48,807 nt of DNA, from positions 1 through 48,807 of the forward strand of contig MDLF01000103.1 of the NCBI GenBank assembly GCA_001730095.1, in the 5' to 3' direction. Positions 1-10,330 of the stretch are shown in pieces (the stretch's first letter is position 1; each line of letters opens with the position of its first letter). Position numbers and translations under genes: made by a program. The notes beneath the pieces are model-generated. The model ran no database searches. It saw only the letters and a program-made list of their open reading frames with translations, and had not been told where the DNA came from. The DNA comes from Rhodobacteraceae bacterium (ex Bugula neritina AB1) (GTDB taxonomy: Bacteria; Pseudomonadota; Alphaproteobacteria; Rhodobacterales; Rhodobacteraceae).

Positions 1-1
1 G

Positions 2-430
2 GTCGAACGTGTCAGCCGCTTCACCATGCTGCTGAAGAACCCGAACAAGCGCACCAAGCCGGTGATGGGGAAAATTATGAAAGCCGTACGCGACCTGCCT
101 CATCTGGCCCGCAAATCAATCACCTTTGATCGCGGTACCGAGTTCGTCAGCTGGCCACATTTGCAGGCCGAAATCGGGACGCAGACATGGTTCTGCGATC
201 CTTCCAGCCCGTGGCAAAAAGGCACGGTCGAGAACACCAATCGAAGGGTCCGAAGATGGCTTCCTCGCAAGCGCGACATTAGGACGATCACAGACGAGGA
301 CATGAAGGTGATCTGTGATCGGCTCAACAATACGCCTCGCAAGTGCCTTGGATGGAAGACGCCCGCTGAAGTCTTCCGTGAAAAGATGATGGAAGAGATG
401 GGCCGATCCCCCTACCCTCAACGCCAATAG
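2..430 (+). CDS. IS30-family transposase, C-terminal part (5' end outside the window)
   Basis: The reading frame is already open at base 2, so this is the C-terminal part of a longer gene cut by the window edge. It shows the later DDE motifs of IS30-type transposases: FDRGTEF (second Asp) and, further on, KGTVENTNRRVRRWLPR (catalytic Glu), followed by the typical LNNTPRKCLGW and TPAEVF segment near the C-terminus. This is the rve integrase core that cuts and rejoins element ends in the nucleus-free cytoplasm. Whether the element is complete depends on sequence to the left. I could not identify its terminal inverted repeat with confidence between 431 and 491. It marks the left edge of the region as a site of past insertion. 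Confidence 0.85.
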   Translation, partial: VERVSRFTMLLKNPNKRTKPVMGKIMKAVRDLPHLARKSITFDRGTEFVSWPHLQAEIGTQTWFCDPSSPWQKGTVENTNRRVRRWLPRKRDIRTITDEDMKVICDRLNNTPRKCLGWKTPAEVFREKMMEEMGRSPYPQRQ

Positions 431-491
431 GAGTCGCAGTTCAGGTATCGCTCACACCAGCGCATAGCCTTTTCCACCTAGCGCCTGATGG

Positions 492-941
492 TCACGGAAA
501 CGGCCCGCCGCCGGTCTTTTGCAGTCGCTCCAGAAACACCTCCAGATCCTCCGCGCTGTCCAACGGTTCCATCGCCTGTTTGATCGCCGTACCGTAGATC
601 TGCCACATCTGCAGCCGCAGCGCCGCGCCGGTCTTTGTCAGGTGCAGCAGCTTGCCGCGGCGGTCCTGTTCGAACACGGTTTCGTGCACCAGCCCCTGTT
701 TTACCATCTGCGCCAGAATACGCGACAGGTTAGATTGCTCAAACAGCAGGTTGCGGGTCAGCTCATAAGCCCGCACGCCGTCCCCTCCTGCCATCTCGAT
801 CCCCCACAATACGTCGTACCATCTGAGCGGCGGCAGCCCCGCCTCCCGCAGCTTGGCCTCCATGTCGCGGTGGGTCTGCCGGTGGGCGCGGTTCAAGAGG
901 ACCCAGATTCTGGTTTCGCGTTTGTTCGGTGTCATGTGCAT
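492..941 (-). CDS. MarR-family transcriptional regulator
   Basis: 149-residue protein with the MarR winged-helix layout: an N-terminal helix (about residues 8-30), a central HTH (about 55-85, ELTRNLLFEQSNLSRILAQM) and a wing containing the DRRGKLLHLT motif typical of the family. It probably binds as a dimer to the dyad at 998-1015, midway between it and the divergent yceI gene, so it likely represses both itself and yceI. The ligand cannot be read from sequence. The start could be Met1 (941) or Met3 (935); neither has a strong ribosome binding site. The neighbouring IS30 end is downstream. Confidence 0.85.
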   Translation of the reverse strand: MHMTPNKRETRIWVLLNRAHRQTHRDMEAKLREAGLPPLRWYDVLWGIEMAGGDGVRAYELTRNLLFEQSNLSRILAQMVKQGLVHETVFEQDRRGKLLHLTKTGAALRLQMWQIYGTAIKQAMEPLDSAEDLEVFLERLQKTGGGPFP

Positions 942-997
942 TCACAAGTGAGTGAGTGTGCAGCTCTGCCTGAGAGTTGCCGGTAGCTAGCAACAAA

Positions 998-1015
998 TAG
1001 ATGCCATAGCATCTA
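998..1015. promoter_or_regulatory. Probable MarR operator (7-bp dyad)
   Basis: Perfect inverted repeat TAGATGC-CATA-GCATCTA, 18 bp overall, lying between the divergent marR and yceI genes. Size, symmetry and position fit a MarR dimer site. Binding is inferred, not shown. Confidence 0.55.
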
Positions 1016-1090
1016 CTATGGGTTCAAGACGTCCTTTGGCCCGTATCTTTTAGAATTGCACCAAGACTAAAATCAGACAGGGATACCGTC

Positions 1091-1669
1091 ATGATGATCA
1101 AGATTGCCACGCTTGCAACCGCAGCACTGCTTGCCGCGCCCGCCGCATTTGCCGCCACCTACAAGACCGACCAGGGTCATACCGAAGTTCAGTTCAGCTG
1201 GAGCCACGCCGGTGTCTCTGTCCAGAGCGGCGAATTCACCGAAGCCTCGGGCACCCTCGATCTTGACCCGGAAAACCCGGAAGCGGCCTCGCTGAGTGTC
1301 ACGATCAACACAAAAAGCCTCAGCACTGGTTTCGGCCCGTTGGACAATCACCTGTCCAGCGCCGATTTCCTGGAGGTCGAGACCTATCCGGAAATCACCT
1401 TTGTCAGCACCGGCATCGAAAAGACCGGTGACACCACTGCCAAGGTCACTGGCGACCTGACCATTCACGGCACCACCCAATCCGTTGTGCTGGATACCAC
1501 CATGACCCATATCGGCCCGCACCCGCTGGGCGGCGCAATCGAATATTATCAGGGCGACTGGGCGGCGTTTTCGGCCTCGACCATCATTGACCACCAGTCG
1601 TTCGGCGTCGGGGGGTTCTCTACCGGGCCGATCACCATCCGCATCAGCACCGAGATGAAAGCACAGTAG
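1091..1669 (+). CDS. yceI: YceI-family periplasmic protein
   Basis: 192 residues. An N-terminal signal peptide (hydrophobic residues 5-21, ending AAFA-A) directs it to the periplasm. The mature part starts YKTDQGHTEVQFSWSHAGVS, the YceI signature, and continues with the lipocalin-like beta barrel pattern (LDNHLSSADFLEVETYPEITF, GDLTIHGTTQ). YceI barrels bind polyisoprenoid or amphiphilic ligands; the ligand here is unknown. An AGGGA at about 1077 precedes the ATG at 1091 with suitable spacing. Divergent from marR and followed by a strong terminator, so it is a single-gene unit, probably under the MarR protein. Confidence 0.9.
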   Translation: MMIKIATLATAALLAAPAAFAATYKTDQGHTEVQFSWSHAGVSVQSGEFTEASGTLDLDPENPEAASLSVTINTKSLSTGFGPLDNHLSSADFLEVETYPEITFVSTGIEKTGDTTAKVTGDLTIHGTTQSVVLDTTMTHIGPHPLGGAIEYYQGDWAAFSASTIIDHQSFGVGGFSTGPITIRISTEMKAQ

Positions 1670-1711
1670 CGGCCGTCCGGGTTCAACAAATTCAGTTCCC
1701 ACAAAATCAAA

Positions 1712-1737
1712 AGCCCCGGATGTTTCCATCCGGGGCT
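1712..1737. terminator. Bidirectional rho-independent terminator (yceI / nqr operon)
   Basis: Perfect 11-bp stem, arms AGCCCCGGATG and CATCCGGGGCT with a TTTC loop. On the plus strand it is followed by CTTTTGTT, on the minus strand by TTTGATTTTG, so it can end yceI and the converging nqr operon. Confidence 0.9.
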
Positions 1738-1761
1738 CTTTTGTTCCGCGTCACTTTTGGC

Positions 1762-2985
1762 TCAGCCGCCGAAGTCATCCAGCATGATATCCTCGCGGTC
1801 CACGCCCAGATCCAGCAGCATGTTGATCACCGACTGGTTCATGATCGGCGGGCCACACATGTAGAACTCGCAATCTTCCGGCGCCGGGTGGTTCTTGAGG
1901 TATTCCTCGAACAGGACGTTATGGATAAAGCCGGTGTAGCCTTTCCAATCGTCCTCCGGCTGGGCATCGGACAGGGCGACATGCCAGTCAAAGTTGTCGA
2001 ACTCTTCGGCCAACTGGTCGAAGTCCTCGACAAAGAACATCTCTTTCTTGGACCGCGCCCCATACCAGAAGCTGATCTTGCGATCGCGGTTCTGCAGACG
2101 CTTCAGCTGGTCGAAAATGTGGCTGCGCATCGGCGCCATGCCGGCACCGCCGCCGATAAACACCATTTCCTTCTGGGTGTCGCGGGCAAAGAATTCGCCG
2201 AACGGACCAGAGATCGTGACTTCGTCACCCGGCTTCAGGTTGAAGATGTAGGATGACATCATACCGGCAGGAATGCCCACAGAACCCGGAGGCGGCGAGG
2301 CAACACGGACGTTCAGCATGATAATGCCCTTTTCGTCCGGGTAGTTCGCCATCGAATAGGCACGCTCAACCGGCTCGTCCACGACGGATTTATACTGCCA
2401 CAGGTTAAAGCGGTCCCAGTCTTCACGGTATTCTTCCTGCACATCGAAATCGGTGTAGGAGAGCTGATGCGCCGGCGCCTCGATCTGGATGTAGCCACCA
2501 GCGCGGAAATTCACATCCTCACCTTCGGGCAGTTCCAGAACCAGCGCCTTGATGAAGGTCGCGACGTTGTCGTTCGACCGCACCTTGCAGCGCCATTTCT
2601 TGACGCCAAAGACCTCTTCGGGGACTTCGACTTCCATGTCCTGCTTGACCGCAACCTGACAGGACAGACGGTCGCCGCAGCCTGCTTCGCGCTTGGTGAT
2701 GTGGCTTTCTTCGGTCGGCAGGATAGAGCCGCCGCCGGAATGCACACGCACCCGGCACTGGGCACAGGTGCCGCCGCCGCCGCAGGCGGAAGGGACAAAC
2801 AGCTTTTCAGCTGCCAGTGTCTGCAAAAGCTTGCCGCCTGCAGGCACCGAGATGGTTTTTTCACCGTTGATGGTGATGTTGACATTGCCGGTCGAGACCA
2901 GGCGGGAGCGGGCGGCCAGAATGATGGCCACCAGCGCCAGCACGATCAACGTGAACAGGACAACGCCGAGCGAGAAAGTTTCCAT
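1762..2985 (-). CDS. nqrF: Na+-translocating NADH:quinone reductase subunit F
   Basis: 407 residues, the usual NqrF length. NqrF is the NADH-oxidising entry subunit. An N-terminal membrane helix (residues 5-24) is followed by a [2Fe-2S] ferredoxin domain with cysteines C68, C74, C77 and C109, then a ferredoxin-NADP reductase type domain with the FAD motif RAYSMANYP, the NADH-binding [12 protein letters not shown] and MCGPP, and the C-terminal DDFGG. Electrons pass from NADH through FAD and the Fe-S centre to the other Nqr subunits while Na+ is pumped out. It is the last gene of the operon and is followed directly by a terminator; nqrM and apbE, often placed here, are not present. Confidence 0.97.
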   Translation of the reverse strand: METFSLGVVLFTLIVLALVAIILAARSRLVSTGNVNITINGEKTISVPAGGKLLQTLAAEKLFVPSACGGGGTCAQCRVRVHSGGGSILPTEESHITKREAGCGDRLSCQVAVKQDMEVEVPEEVFGVKKWRCKVRSNDNVATFIKALVLELPEGEDVNFRAGGYIQIEAPAHQLSYTDFDVQEEYREDWDRFNLWQYKSVVDEPVERAYSMANYPDEKGIIMLNVRVASPPPGSVGIPAGMMSSYIFNLKPGDEVTISGPFGEFFARDTQKEMVFIGGGAGMAPMRSHIFDQLKRLQNRDRKISFWYGARSKKEMFFVEDFDQLAEEFDNFDWHVALSDAQPEDDWKGYTGFIHNVLFEEYLKNHPAPEDCEFYMCGPPIMNQSVINMLLDLGVDREDIMLDDFGG

Positions 2986-3002
2986 AACTTCGTAACGCTC
3001 CC

Positions 3003-3610
3003 TTACAGTTTGACGCCGCTGAAGGACATGAAGGCCATTGCCATCAACCCAGCGGTGATAAAGGTGATGCCCAGGCCCTGCAGGCCATCCGGCACATCGG
3101 AATACTTCAGCTTCTCGCGCACACCGGCCATTGCAGTGATCGCCAGCGCCCAGCCAAAGCCGGAGGAGAGACCATAAGTGGTTGCTTCCGCAAAGTTGTA
3201 ATCCCGTTCCACCATGAACAGCGAACCGCCCAGAATGGCGCAGTTCACAGTGATCAGCGGCAGGAAGACCCCCAGCGCGTTGTAGAGCGGCGGGAAATAC
3301 TTATCGAGGATCATCTCCAGGATCTGCACCATCGCCGCGATCACCCCGATATAGGAGATCAGACCGAGAAAGGTCAGATCCACATCCGGGAACCCCGCCC
3401 AGGCCAGCGCACCCGGCTTCAGCAGATAGGTCAGCAGCAGGTTGTTGGTTGGCACAGTAATGGCCTGCACCACCATCACCGAAATCCCCAGACCCAGCGC
3501 GGTGGAGATCTTCTTGGATACCGCGATAAAGGTACACATGCCCAGAAAGAACGAGAGCGCGAGGTTCTCGACAAAGATGGCCTTAACGGCCAGTGAAATC
3601 AGCCCTTCCA

Positions 3611-3611
<1 letters not shown>
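3003..3611 (-). CDS. nqrE: Na+-translocating NADH:quinone reductase subunit E
   Basis: 202 residues, six hydrophobic segments, normal NqrE length. NqrE and NqrD are paralogous membrane subunits that together hold the intramembrane iron centre of the complex. Features seen: [26 protein letters not shown] at the start (the conserved [12 protein letters not shown] segment carries the Cys ligand) and NCAILGG later (second Cys). It lies between nqrD and nqrF, with its start codon overlapping the end of nqrD and a short gap to nqrF, consistent with one transcript. Confidence 0.97.
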
Positions 3612-4263
<652 letters not shown>

Positions 4264-4264
<1 letters not shown>

Positions 4265-5067
4265 CAGAACTCTCCCGCTTGCAGGGCAGCCAGGAAGGGT
4301 GCGTAGCCCTCTTCGCCCATCCAGAATTTCACCAGGTTGTCGACACCCACCGAAGTCAGCGTGGCACCGGCCAGCGCGTCGATATGGTGGTCGGGTCCGG
4401 CAGGGCCTTGCGCCTTGGCGACGGTGATCTGCAGGATGCCCTCGGCATCATGCAGTTTCTTGCCGCTCCACAGGGATTTCCAGCGCGGGTTGTCCACCTC
4501 GGCGCCCAGCCCCGGGGTTTCGCCGTGCTGGTAGAACTGCAGCCCAAAGATGTCGTTGCCGTTTTCCTCTACCGCGATGAAACCGTAAAGGGTGGACCAC
4601 AGACCATAGCCGTGAACCGGCAGGATCACCTTGTCCAGCGCGCCTGCGTCATCGCGCAGCAGATAGACGGTCTTGTACCGTGACTGGCGGCCAATGCCTG
4701 CCGGGTCCACATCCAGCGCGCGGCTCAGCTCGGGGTCCTGCGCAGCAGCGCGCCCGTCAAAGCTGGCAGCGTCGAACTGGTCGGTGAACTGGCCAGTCTG
4801 CAGATCCAGCACCTGCGGCTCAAACGCCTTAAAGGCTTCGGCCACATCAGATCCGGGCTGATAAAGCCCCGCCACCTGCAGAACGTTCAGCTGCTTGTCG
4901 AGCTTCTTGTTGATCTCCTGCACCGGGCGCAGGGACACGGCGGCGGTGGACACGATCATCGAAGCCAGCAGGCAGACGCCCACCGCGATCACCAGGGTCT
5001 TGCCGACCGAGTCCGGGGACGCGGCGAGGAAGCGGCCAATCAGGCCTTTGCTTTGGGTCTCAGCCAT
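4264..5067 (-). CDS. nqrC: Na+-translocating NADH:quinone reductase subunit C
   Basis: 267 residues: one N-terminal membrane helix (about 24-45) and a periplasmic FMN-binding domain. The flavinylation motif is [10 protein letters not shown] (D230 to S239), with T236 the expected site for covalently attached FMN; the more usual form of the motif has Ser or Thr where this one has A233. Attachment needs the transferase ApbE, which is not in this window. The gene overlaps nqrB by 8 bases and nqrD by 1 base. Confidence 0.97.
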
Positions 5068-6268
5068 GGCGGCGCGCCCTCCGTTTGATGTTTGCCTGCA
5101 CGACGAAGTAGTCGATCAGCGGTGCAAAGACGTTGCCGAACAGGATCGCCAGCATCATGCCTTCGGGGAAGGCCGGGTTCAGCACCCGGATCAGCACCAC
5201 CATCACACCGATCAGCGCGCCATAGATATAGCGGCCCATGTTGGTGTGGGATGCGGACACAGGTTCCGTGACCATGAAGACCAGACCAAAGGCATAGCCG
5301 CCCAGCACCAGATGCCAGTACCACGGCATTGCAAACATCGGGTTAGTGTCAGAGCCAATGGCGTTCAGCAGCAAGGAGAACGCAATCATACCGCCCAGAC
5401 AGCCCGCGATCAGGCGCCAGTTGGCGATCTTGGTCGCCAGCAGGAACACCAGACCAATGGCGCAGGCCAGTGTGGAGGTTTCGCCAAAGCTGCCCTGAAT
5501 GGTGCCATAGAAAGCATCGGACCATTCAATACCCTTGGCCGCCAGCGCCTGCACGCCTTCGGCAGCCGACACACCCAGCGCCGTGGCGCCCGAGAAACCG
5601 TCAACCGGGGTCCAGACAGAGTCACCCGACATATTGGCCGGATAAGCAAAATACAGGAACGCACGGCCGGTCAAAGCCGGATTCAGGAAGTTCTTGCCGG
5701 TGCCGCCAAAGACTTCCTTGCCGATCACCACGCCAAAGATGATGCCAAGCGCCACCTGCCACAGCGGCGTCGAGGCCGGCATAATAAGAGTGTATAGCAT
5801 CGAGGTCACCAGAAAGCCCTCGTTAACCTCATGGCCGCGCACGGTGGCAAAGACGACCTCAAAGATGCCGCCCGCAACCAGCGTCACGATATAGATCGGC
5901 AGGAAATACAGGAACCCATGTGCGATATTGGCCACCGGGTTGGCCGCATCCAGCGAGATGCCGAACATCTGCAGCAGGGCAATGCGCCAGCCGGTAGCTG
6001 CATCAGCCCCCAGCGCGGCAATTGCCGAATTTGCCTGATAGCCGGTGTTCCACATGCCCCACAGGATGCAGGGGATGGTGGCGAGCACCACATAGGTCAT
6101 GATCCGCTTCATATCGACATATGAACGCGCGTGCGGCGCCGCGGTGGTGACGGTTTTCGGGGTATAAAGGAAGCTTTCCACCATCTCGTAGACGGGGAAC
6201 AGCTTTTCATATTTGCCCCCCTTCTCGAAATGAGGCTCGATCCTGTCAAAGAAGCTGCGCAATCCCAT
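5060..6268 (-). CDS. nqrB: Na+-translocating NADH:quinone reductase subunit B
   Basis: 402 residues with about ten hydrophobic helices. NqrB is the large membrane subunit thought to contain the Na+ channel, riboflavin and a covalent FMN. The flavinylation motif is GFSGATALG, giving T229 as the FMN-carrying threonine. The N-terminal [25 protein letters not shown] region is typical of the family. It follows nqrA by 5 bases and overlaps nqrC by 8 bases. Confidence 0.97.
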   Translation of the reverse strand: MGLRSFFDRIEPHFEKGGKYEKLFPVYEMVESFLYTPKTVTTAAPHARSYVDMKRIMTYVVLATIPCILWGMWNTGYQANSAIAALGADAATGWRIALLQMFGISLDAANPVANIAHGFLYFLPIYIVTLVAGGIFEVVFATVRGHEVNEGFLVTSMLYTLIMPASTPLWQVALGIIFGVVIGKEVFGGTGKNFLNPALTGRAFLYFAYPANMSGDSVWTPVDGFSGATALGVSAAEGVQALAAKGIEWSDAFYGTIQGSFGETSTLACAIGLVFLLATKIANWRLIAGCLGGMIAFSLLLNAIGSDTNPMFAMPWYWHLVLGGYAFGLVFMVTEPVSASHTNMGRYIYGALIGVMVVLIRVLNPAFPEGMMLAILFGNVFAPLIDYFVVQANIKRRARRHG

Positions 6269-6273
6269 CCGGC

Positions 6274-7617
6274 TCAGCCCTCCTTTTCAATCTTGGCCAG
6301 GCAGTCGCGCAGCGCTTGCCCGTATTCATATTTGGCGGGGCAGGCAAAACCGACGAGGCCCATGTCCTCTTCGTCCAGCTCCATCGCACCCAGCGCTTGT
6401 GCGGTATCGGTGTCCATCACCAAAAGCGCCCGCAGCAATTGCGTCGGCAGGTAGTCCTGCGGCATCAGCTGCTCAAAGGTGCCGGTGGGCACCATCGCCC
6501 GGCGGCCACCGTTCAGGTTGCTGGTCAGGCCGAACAGCTTGCGGGTCAGGGCCGAGCCCAGCACCGGCTGCACCGCATATTTGCTGCCCATCGGGCGTAT
6601 CCAGCCCAGCGGGATCTGCTTGCGATCTTCCTCGATGAGGGCAATCTGGCGGGCAAAACGGCCAAGGAACGCCAGCGAACCTGCCGCCTGACGGCCCGAC
6701 AGGATAGACCCGGAGATCACCCGCACCGGACCGTCCGCAGCAATCTCGCCGCGGGTCAGCTCATCCGTGGAGGCGCCAGCGACTGTGCGCACCAGACGGG
6801 GGTTGCTTGCGGCGGGACCGGCAATGGCAACCACCACAGAAGGATCCAGATGTCCGGTCTGCAGCAGGCGGCCGATGGCGATCACGTCCTGATAGGAAAT
6901 CGTCCAGACCTGATCTTCGGCACGCACCGGGTTCAGGAAGTGGATATGGGTACCGGCCAGCCCCGAAGGATGCGGACCGGAGAATGCGGCAGCTTCAACA
7001 CCGGCAATATCGCCGCCCGGAATGCTGTCGCCTGTTTTCTGACACAGATAGGTGGTGCCTTCGGTCAGCAGTGTCAGCGCCTTCAGGCCCGCCGCAAACG
7101 CCTCACCTGCGTCATTGATGACCAGCGCGGCATCAGCGGCCAATGGCTCGGAATCGATCGCGGTCACAAAGATCGCGCCCGGCTTGGAGCCCGGTACCGG
7201 CATCTTGGAATAGGGACGGGTGCGGAAGGAGGTCCAGAGACCCGCCGCACATAGTTTCTCTGTCAGCCCTTCGGCAGTGTCCGAATTGCCCGTCGCAGAG
7301 AAGTCGATGCCGGTATCTTCCGCATCGGAAACCGCAATCACCACGCTTTCCAGAACCCGGCGGGCGCCGCGGTTGATTGCCACGACTTTGCCAGTCGCCG
7401 GCGCCACCATCATCGCCTCTTCCGCATCCTTGTTGCAGAACAGCGGGGTTCCGCGCTGAACCTCCTCGCCTTCCTGCACCAGCATACGGGGTTTCAAACC
7501 CAGATAGTCGGGGCCCAGCACCGCCACCGAGGCGATGGTCGGACCGGGGTGAATGACCTGTTCCGGCGCGCCTGTCACCGGCAGATCCAGCCCCTTCCTC
7601 AAGTTAAATGTCTTCAT
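6274..7617 (-). CDS. nqrA: Na+-translocating NADH:quinone reductase subunit A
   Basis: 447 residues, the normal length, starting [20 protein letters not shown], the NqrA N-terminal signature. NqrA is the cytoplasmic subunit, without membrane helices, that contributes to the ubiquinone site. Conserved stretches are visible: [44 protein letters not shown] and [20 protein letters not shown]. It is the first gene of the operon; the ATG is preceded by AAGGACG about 10 bases upstream. The promoter must lie in the 400-base gap at 7618-8018. Confidence 0.97.
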   Translation of the reverse strand: MKTFNLRKGLDLPVTGAPEQVIHPGPTIASVAVLGPDYLGLKPRMLVQEGEEVQRGTPLFCNKDAEEAMMVAPATGKVVAINRGARRVLESVVIAVSDAEDTGIDFSATGNSDTAEGLTEKLCAAGLWTSFRTRPYSKMPVPGSKPGAIFVTAIDSEPLAADAALVINDAGEAFAAGLKALTLLTEGTTYLCQKTGDSIPGGDIAGVEAAAFSGPHPSGLAGTHIHFLNPVRAEDQVWTISYQDVIAIGRLLQTGHLDPSVVVAIAGPAASNPRLVRTVAGASTDELTRGEIAADGPVRVISGSILSGRQAAGSLAFLGRFARQIALIEEDRKQIPLGWIRPMGSKYAVQPVLGSALTRKLFGLTSNLNGGRRAMVPTGTFEQLMPQDYLPTQLLRALLVMDTDTAQALGAMELDEEDMGLVGFACPAKYEYGQALRDCLAKIEKEG

Positions 7618-8018
7618 ATTTGCGCTACGTCCTTGTGAGGCCGATTCCCGTGGCGGTACTTATCTGTTTCCGGCGGCAGAGACAAAGAAAACGCAAGTTC
7701 GCGGTCGCTTTTGTCTCATTTCCAGCCGGGTCCGGCCCTGATTGATCCGGCGCACTCGAATCAAATTTACCACCGAATGGCAAGCCCGGCTCCCCGCTTG
7801 CCGGGTAAATTCCTGCGTGATCGCAGCTTCTGGGCCAGAATGCCGTCTTAGGGACCGTCAATACGACAGATGCGGCCTGCCGAAACGGCAGGCGCGCAGG
7901 GGCGCTGTGGATAAGACGCCGCGGAAAAACAACTTCTGCCAGAGCCGCCCAGCCTGATGGCGCTAACTTTCGCGGCATCAAAGATATGATTCGCGCCGGA
8001 TTCGGATTTTGCGGTTCC
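7618..8018. promoter_or_regulatory. Gap between nqrA and the island: nqr promoter region
   Basis: About 400 bases without a supported gene. On the minus strand, towards nqrA, TTGTCT and TAAGTA stand 17 bases apart, a possible but weak promoter pair. A perfect DnaA-box sequence is at 7906-7914. A short GC inverted repeat lies around 7876-7893 (GCCTGCCG / CGGCAGGC). No ORF here has family features. Confidence 0.35.
7906..7914 (-). promoter_or_regulatory. DnaA-box consensus (TTATCCACA)
   Basis: TGTGGATAA on the plus strand is the exact complement of the TTATCCACA consensus. It lies upstream of nqrA, not at the rep locus, and may be chance or a regulatory DnaA site. Confidence 0.4.
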
Positions 8019-9143
8019 TTACGCGTCCCAAACGGCCTGTGGCGCCCCCATCAGATCGCGGTCCACGGTGATCCCCAGACCCGGCGCATCTGGCACCAGA
8101 ACGCCGCCGTCTTTGACGGCTGCGTCGAACTCTGCGGTTTGCAACGTCACCATATCGCGGCAATCCAGAATGCAGCGCAACGACCGTTCCGGCACCGTCG
8201 CGCCCAGATGCGCGATGGCGGAAAACGCCACCACAGAGCCGACCGTGTCCTGCACGCTGACCGTGGCACCCGCCGCCAGGCACATGTCCCGGTGCCGCCG
8301 GCCATGGGTCAGCCCGCCCGCCTTGGAGATCTTGAGCCCGATACCGTCGGCCACGTCCTCTGCCAGCATCAGGGCGATGTCCTCATCTTGCTGGACCAGC
8401 TCATCCAGGATGATCGGCACATTGCAGCGCTGGCGCAGCGACATGGTCTCGCGCCAGGTCCGGCAAGGCGCCTCCAGCACAAAATCCAGCCCCTCGGGCA
8501 GCATCCGCAGCATCCGCAACGCGGTTTCGGGCGTCAGCCCGCCGTTGGCATCGACCAGGAAGAACTCGCCCGGCTGCCGGTCTGCAAGGGACGCGCGGAT
8601 GCGCTCGGCGTCCAGCGCCGGGCCGCCTTCGCCGTCAAGGGCACCGATCTTGACCGAATGGCCCAGATAGCCCATCTCGCGGTGCTGCGCCACGCGGGCA
8701 CGCATGTCTTCGGGGCTGCCTGCATAGATCGAGGAGATCACCGGCAGGCGTGTGCCGGTTGACCCGCCCAGCAGCTCGCAGACCGGCATGTTCACCGATT
8801 TGCCGAACAAATCCCAGCAGGCCAGATCAATTGCCGATTTGGCATGATTGTGGCCCAGCAGCGCCTCATCCATCGCGTCGTTGATACGGTCCATCTGGCG
8901 CGGGTCGCGGCCCAGCAGATAAGGCGCGATCTCGGCAATCCCGGCGCAGACCCCCAACGCATGCGCGGCAATATAGGTGGAACCGAACGGCGTGCTCTCA
9001 CCCCAGCCTTCCAGCCCGCTATCAGTGGTGACGCGCACAAAAGTCGCATCAAAGCTGCGGTATTCCCGCCCGCCCGACAGCATGTAAACACCGCCTGAAT
9101 ACGGCAGGTCCAGCTGGTACAGTTCAATCTTCTTGATCTTCAT
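8019..9143 (-). CDS. Enolase-superfamily (MR/MLE) enzyme, cis-3-hydroxy-L-proline-dehydratase-like
   Basis: 374 residues with a capping domain (1-125) and a TIM barrel. Barrel residues: K165 (GHSVKIGA), metal ligands D198 (LVDANGG), E224 (VLEAP) and D247 (ILDELV), and K271 (GLKISKAGG). The sequence, starting MKIKKIELYQLDLPYSGGVY, resembles the cis-3-hydroxy-L-proline dehydratases described in Labrenzia and Roseovarius, which remove water to give delta1-pyrroline-2-carboxylate. Epimerase or other dehydratase activity is possible. It overlaps the upstream ADH-like gene by ATGA and is the last gene of the Rieske-ALDH-ADH operon. Only about 40 percent of the barrel motif matches the second enolase-family gene at 21.5 kb, so the two are distinct paralogues. 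Confidence 0.7.
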   Translation of the reverse strand: MKIKKIELYQLDLPYSGGVYMLSGGREYRSFDATFVRVTTDSGLEGWGESTPFGSTYIAAHALGVCAGIAEIAPYLLGRDPRQMDRINDAMDEALLGHNHAKSAIDLACWDLFGKSVNMPVCELLGGSTGTRLPVISSIYAGSPEDMRARVAQHREMGYLGHSVKIGALDGEGGPALDAERIRASLADRQPGEFFLVDANGGLTPETALRMLRMLPEGLDFVLEAPCRTWRETMSLRQRCNVPIILDELVQQDEDIALMLAEDVADGIGLKISKAGGLTHGRRHRDMCLAAGATVSVQDTVGSVVAFSAIAHLGATVPERSLRCILDCRDMVTLQTAEFDAAVKDGGVLVPDAPGLGITVDRDLMGAPQAVWDA

Positions 9144-10234
9144 GACGTGACCTCAGGGATCATCAGCACCAGCTTGCCGGTGTGCTTCTTGCTCAGGAAA
9201 TCCTCCTGAGCGGTGGCGATCTCTGACAGCGGATAGGTCTTGGCCACCAGCGGGCGGATTTCCCCCGCCTCAATGTAAGAGATCAGATTGGCGAACACCT
9301 CATCCTCCTGGAAGGTGCAGCCCATCAGGGTCAGATCCTTGAGGTATAGCGTGCGCACGTCGATCTCGGAAATCGGCCCGGCGATGGCGCCTGCGGTGGT
9401 GTAACGTCCGCCCCGGCGCAGCACGTCCAGGAACGACGGCCATTGCGGCCCGGCCACCAGATCAACCACCACGTCGACGGAACCTTCGCCCAGTTCCGCG
9501 CGCAAGTCGGCATTGCGGTCGACGACGCGGTCGGCCCCAAGCGCCAGAACCTCATCTGCCTTGGCGGCGGAAGAGAGCGCAATCACGGTTGCGCCGCGGC
9601 GTTTGGCCAGCTGCACAGCGGCAGAGCCAACGCCGCCGGACGCGCCGGAGATCAGCACCGTCTCTGCGCCCAGCCCAACCCGGTGCAGCATGTTTTCCGC
9701 AGTGGAATAGGCGCAGGGGATCGAGGCGAGTTCCGCATCGGACCAGTCGCAGGTCACCGCATGGGTTTCGCGCGCAGGCGCCACTGCGAACTGGGCAAAG
9801 CCGCCATCGCATTCGCTGCCGAAGGTCCAGCATTCATAAGGGCGGTAGTCCACATAGGTCCGCAGCATATTGCGCACCAGAACCCGCTCGCCGATGCGCG
9901 ACGCGTCAACGCCCTGCCCCACCGCTGCGATATGGCCGCAGGCATCCGCGCCCTGAATGCGCGGAAATTCCAGCGGCTTGCCGGACCAGCTGGCGTCATC
10001 ATCGTCGACACTGTCAAAACCCGTGGCACCGCCTGCGTTGGTGTCGGCATCCACCGCCTTGGAATACCAGCCGATACGGGTGTTGATGTCGGTATTGTTG
10101 ATGCCGGCCGCCGCGACGCGGATCAGCACCTCGCCGGGAGCGGGCTGCGGCACCGGCGCGTCGGTGCGGTACTCCAGCTTGTCGATGCCGCCATGGCCGG
10201 TCAGCAGAACCGCCGACATTTTTTCCGGAATCAT
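9140..10234 (-). CDS. Zinc-free medium-chain dehydrogenase/reductase (quinone-oxidoreductase type)
   Basis: 364 residues. N-terminal GroES-like domain, then a Rossmann domain with the NAD(P) motif SGASGGVGSAAVQLAKRRG. The catalytic-zinc cysteine of alcohol dehydrogenases is replaced by Asn in AAGINNTDINTRIGW, and the structural-zinc cysteine cluster is absent, so it belongs to the zinc-independent quinone oxidoreductase branch. An extra segment of about 25 residues rich in Asp and Gly (around 62-85) follows. Good ribosome site GAGGAG 8 bases before the ATG. Preceded by a 96-base spacer with two hairpins, so it may be expressed differently from the upstream genes. Substrate unknown. Confidence 0.85.
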   Translation of the reverse strand: MIPEKMSAVLLTGHGGIDKLEYRTDAPVPQPAPGEVLIRVAAAGINNTDINTRIGWYSKAVDADTNAGGATGFDSVDDDDASWSGKPLEFPRIQGADACGHIAAVGQGVDASRIGERVLVRNMLRTYVDYRPYECWTFGSECDGGFAQFAVAPARETHAVTCDWSDAELASIPCAYSTAENMLHRVGLGAETVLISGASGGVGSAAVQLAKRRGATVIALSSAAKADEVLALGADRVVDRNADLRAELGEGSVDVVVDLVAGPQWPSFLDVLRRGGRYTTAGAIAGPISEIDVRTLYLKDLTLMGCTFQEDEVFANLISYIEAGEIRPLVAKTYPLSEIATAQEDFLSKKHTGKLVLMIPEVTS

Positions 10235-10261
10235 GCCCGTTTCTCCTCGTTTGAAATCAGA

Positions 10262-10320
10262 TTGGCCGGCCCTCCCCTGCCGGCCAAAACAGGCCGATAC
10301 CCCTGTGGGGCCACCGGCCT
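10262..10320. repeat. Two GC hairpins within the operon
   Basis: Arms TTGGCCGGC / GCCGGCCAA (10262-10287, 8-base loop) and then AGGCCG / CGGCCT around an inner CCCC-TGT-GGGG stem (about 10291-10320). No T-run follows on the minus strand. It could be an attenuator or an mRNA-stabilising element between the small gene and the ADH-like gene. Confidence 0.5.
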
Positions 10321-10330
10321 GAGACTTGTA

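Noticed and set aside
431-491. Right terminal inverted repeat of the IS30 element
   Set aside because: Left end is outside the window, so no repeat can be compared.
5040-5797. Long plus-strand open frames over the nqr operon (for example 4895-5797)
   Set aside because: They are antisense shadows of nqrB and nqrC with low-complexity His/Arg/Gln-rich products and no ribosome sites or family motifs.
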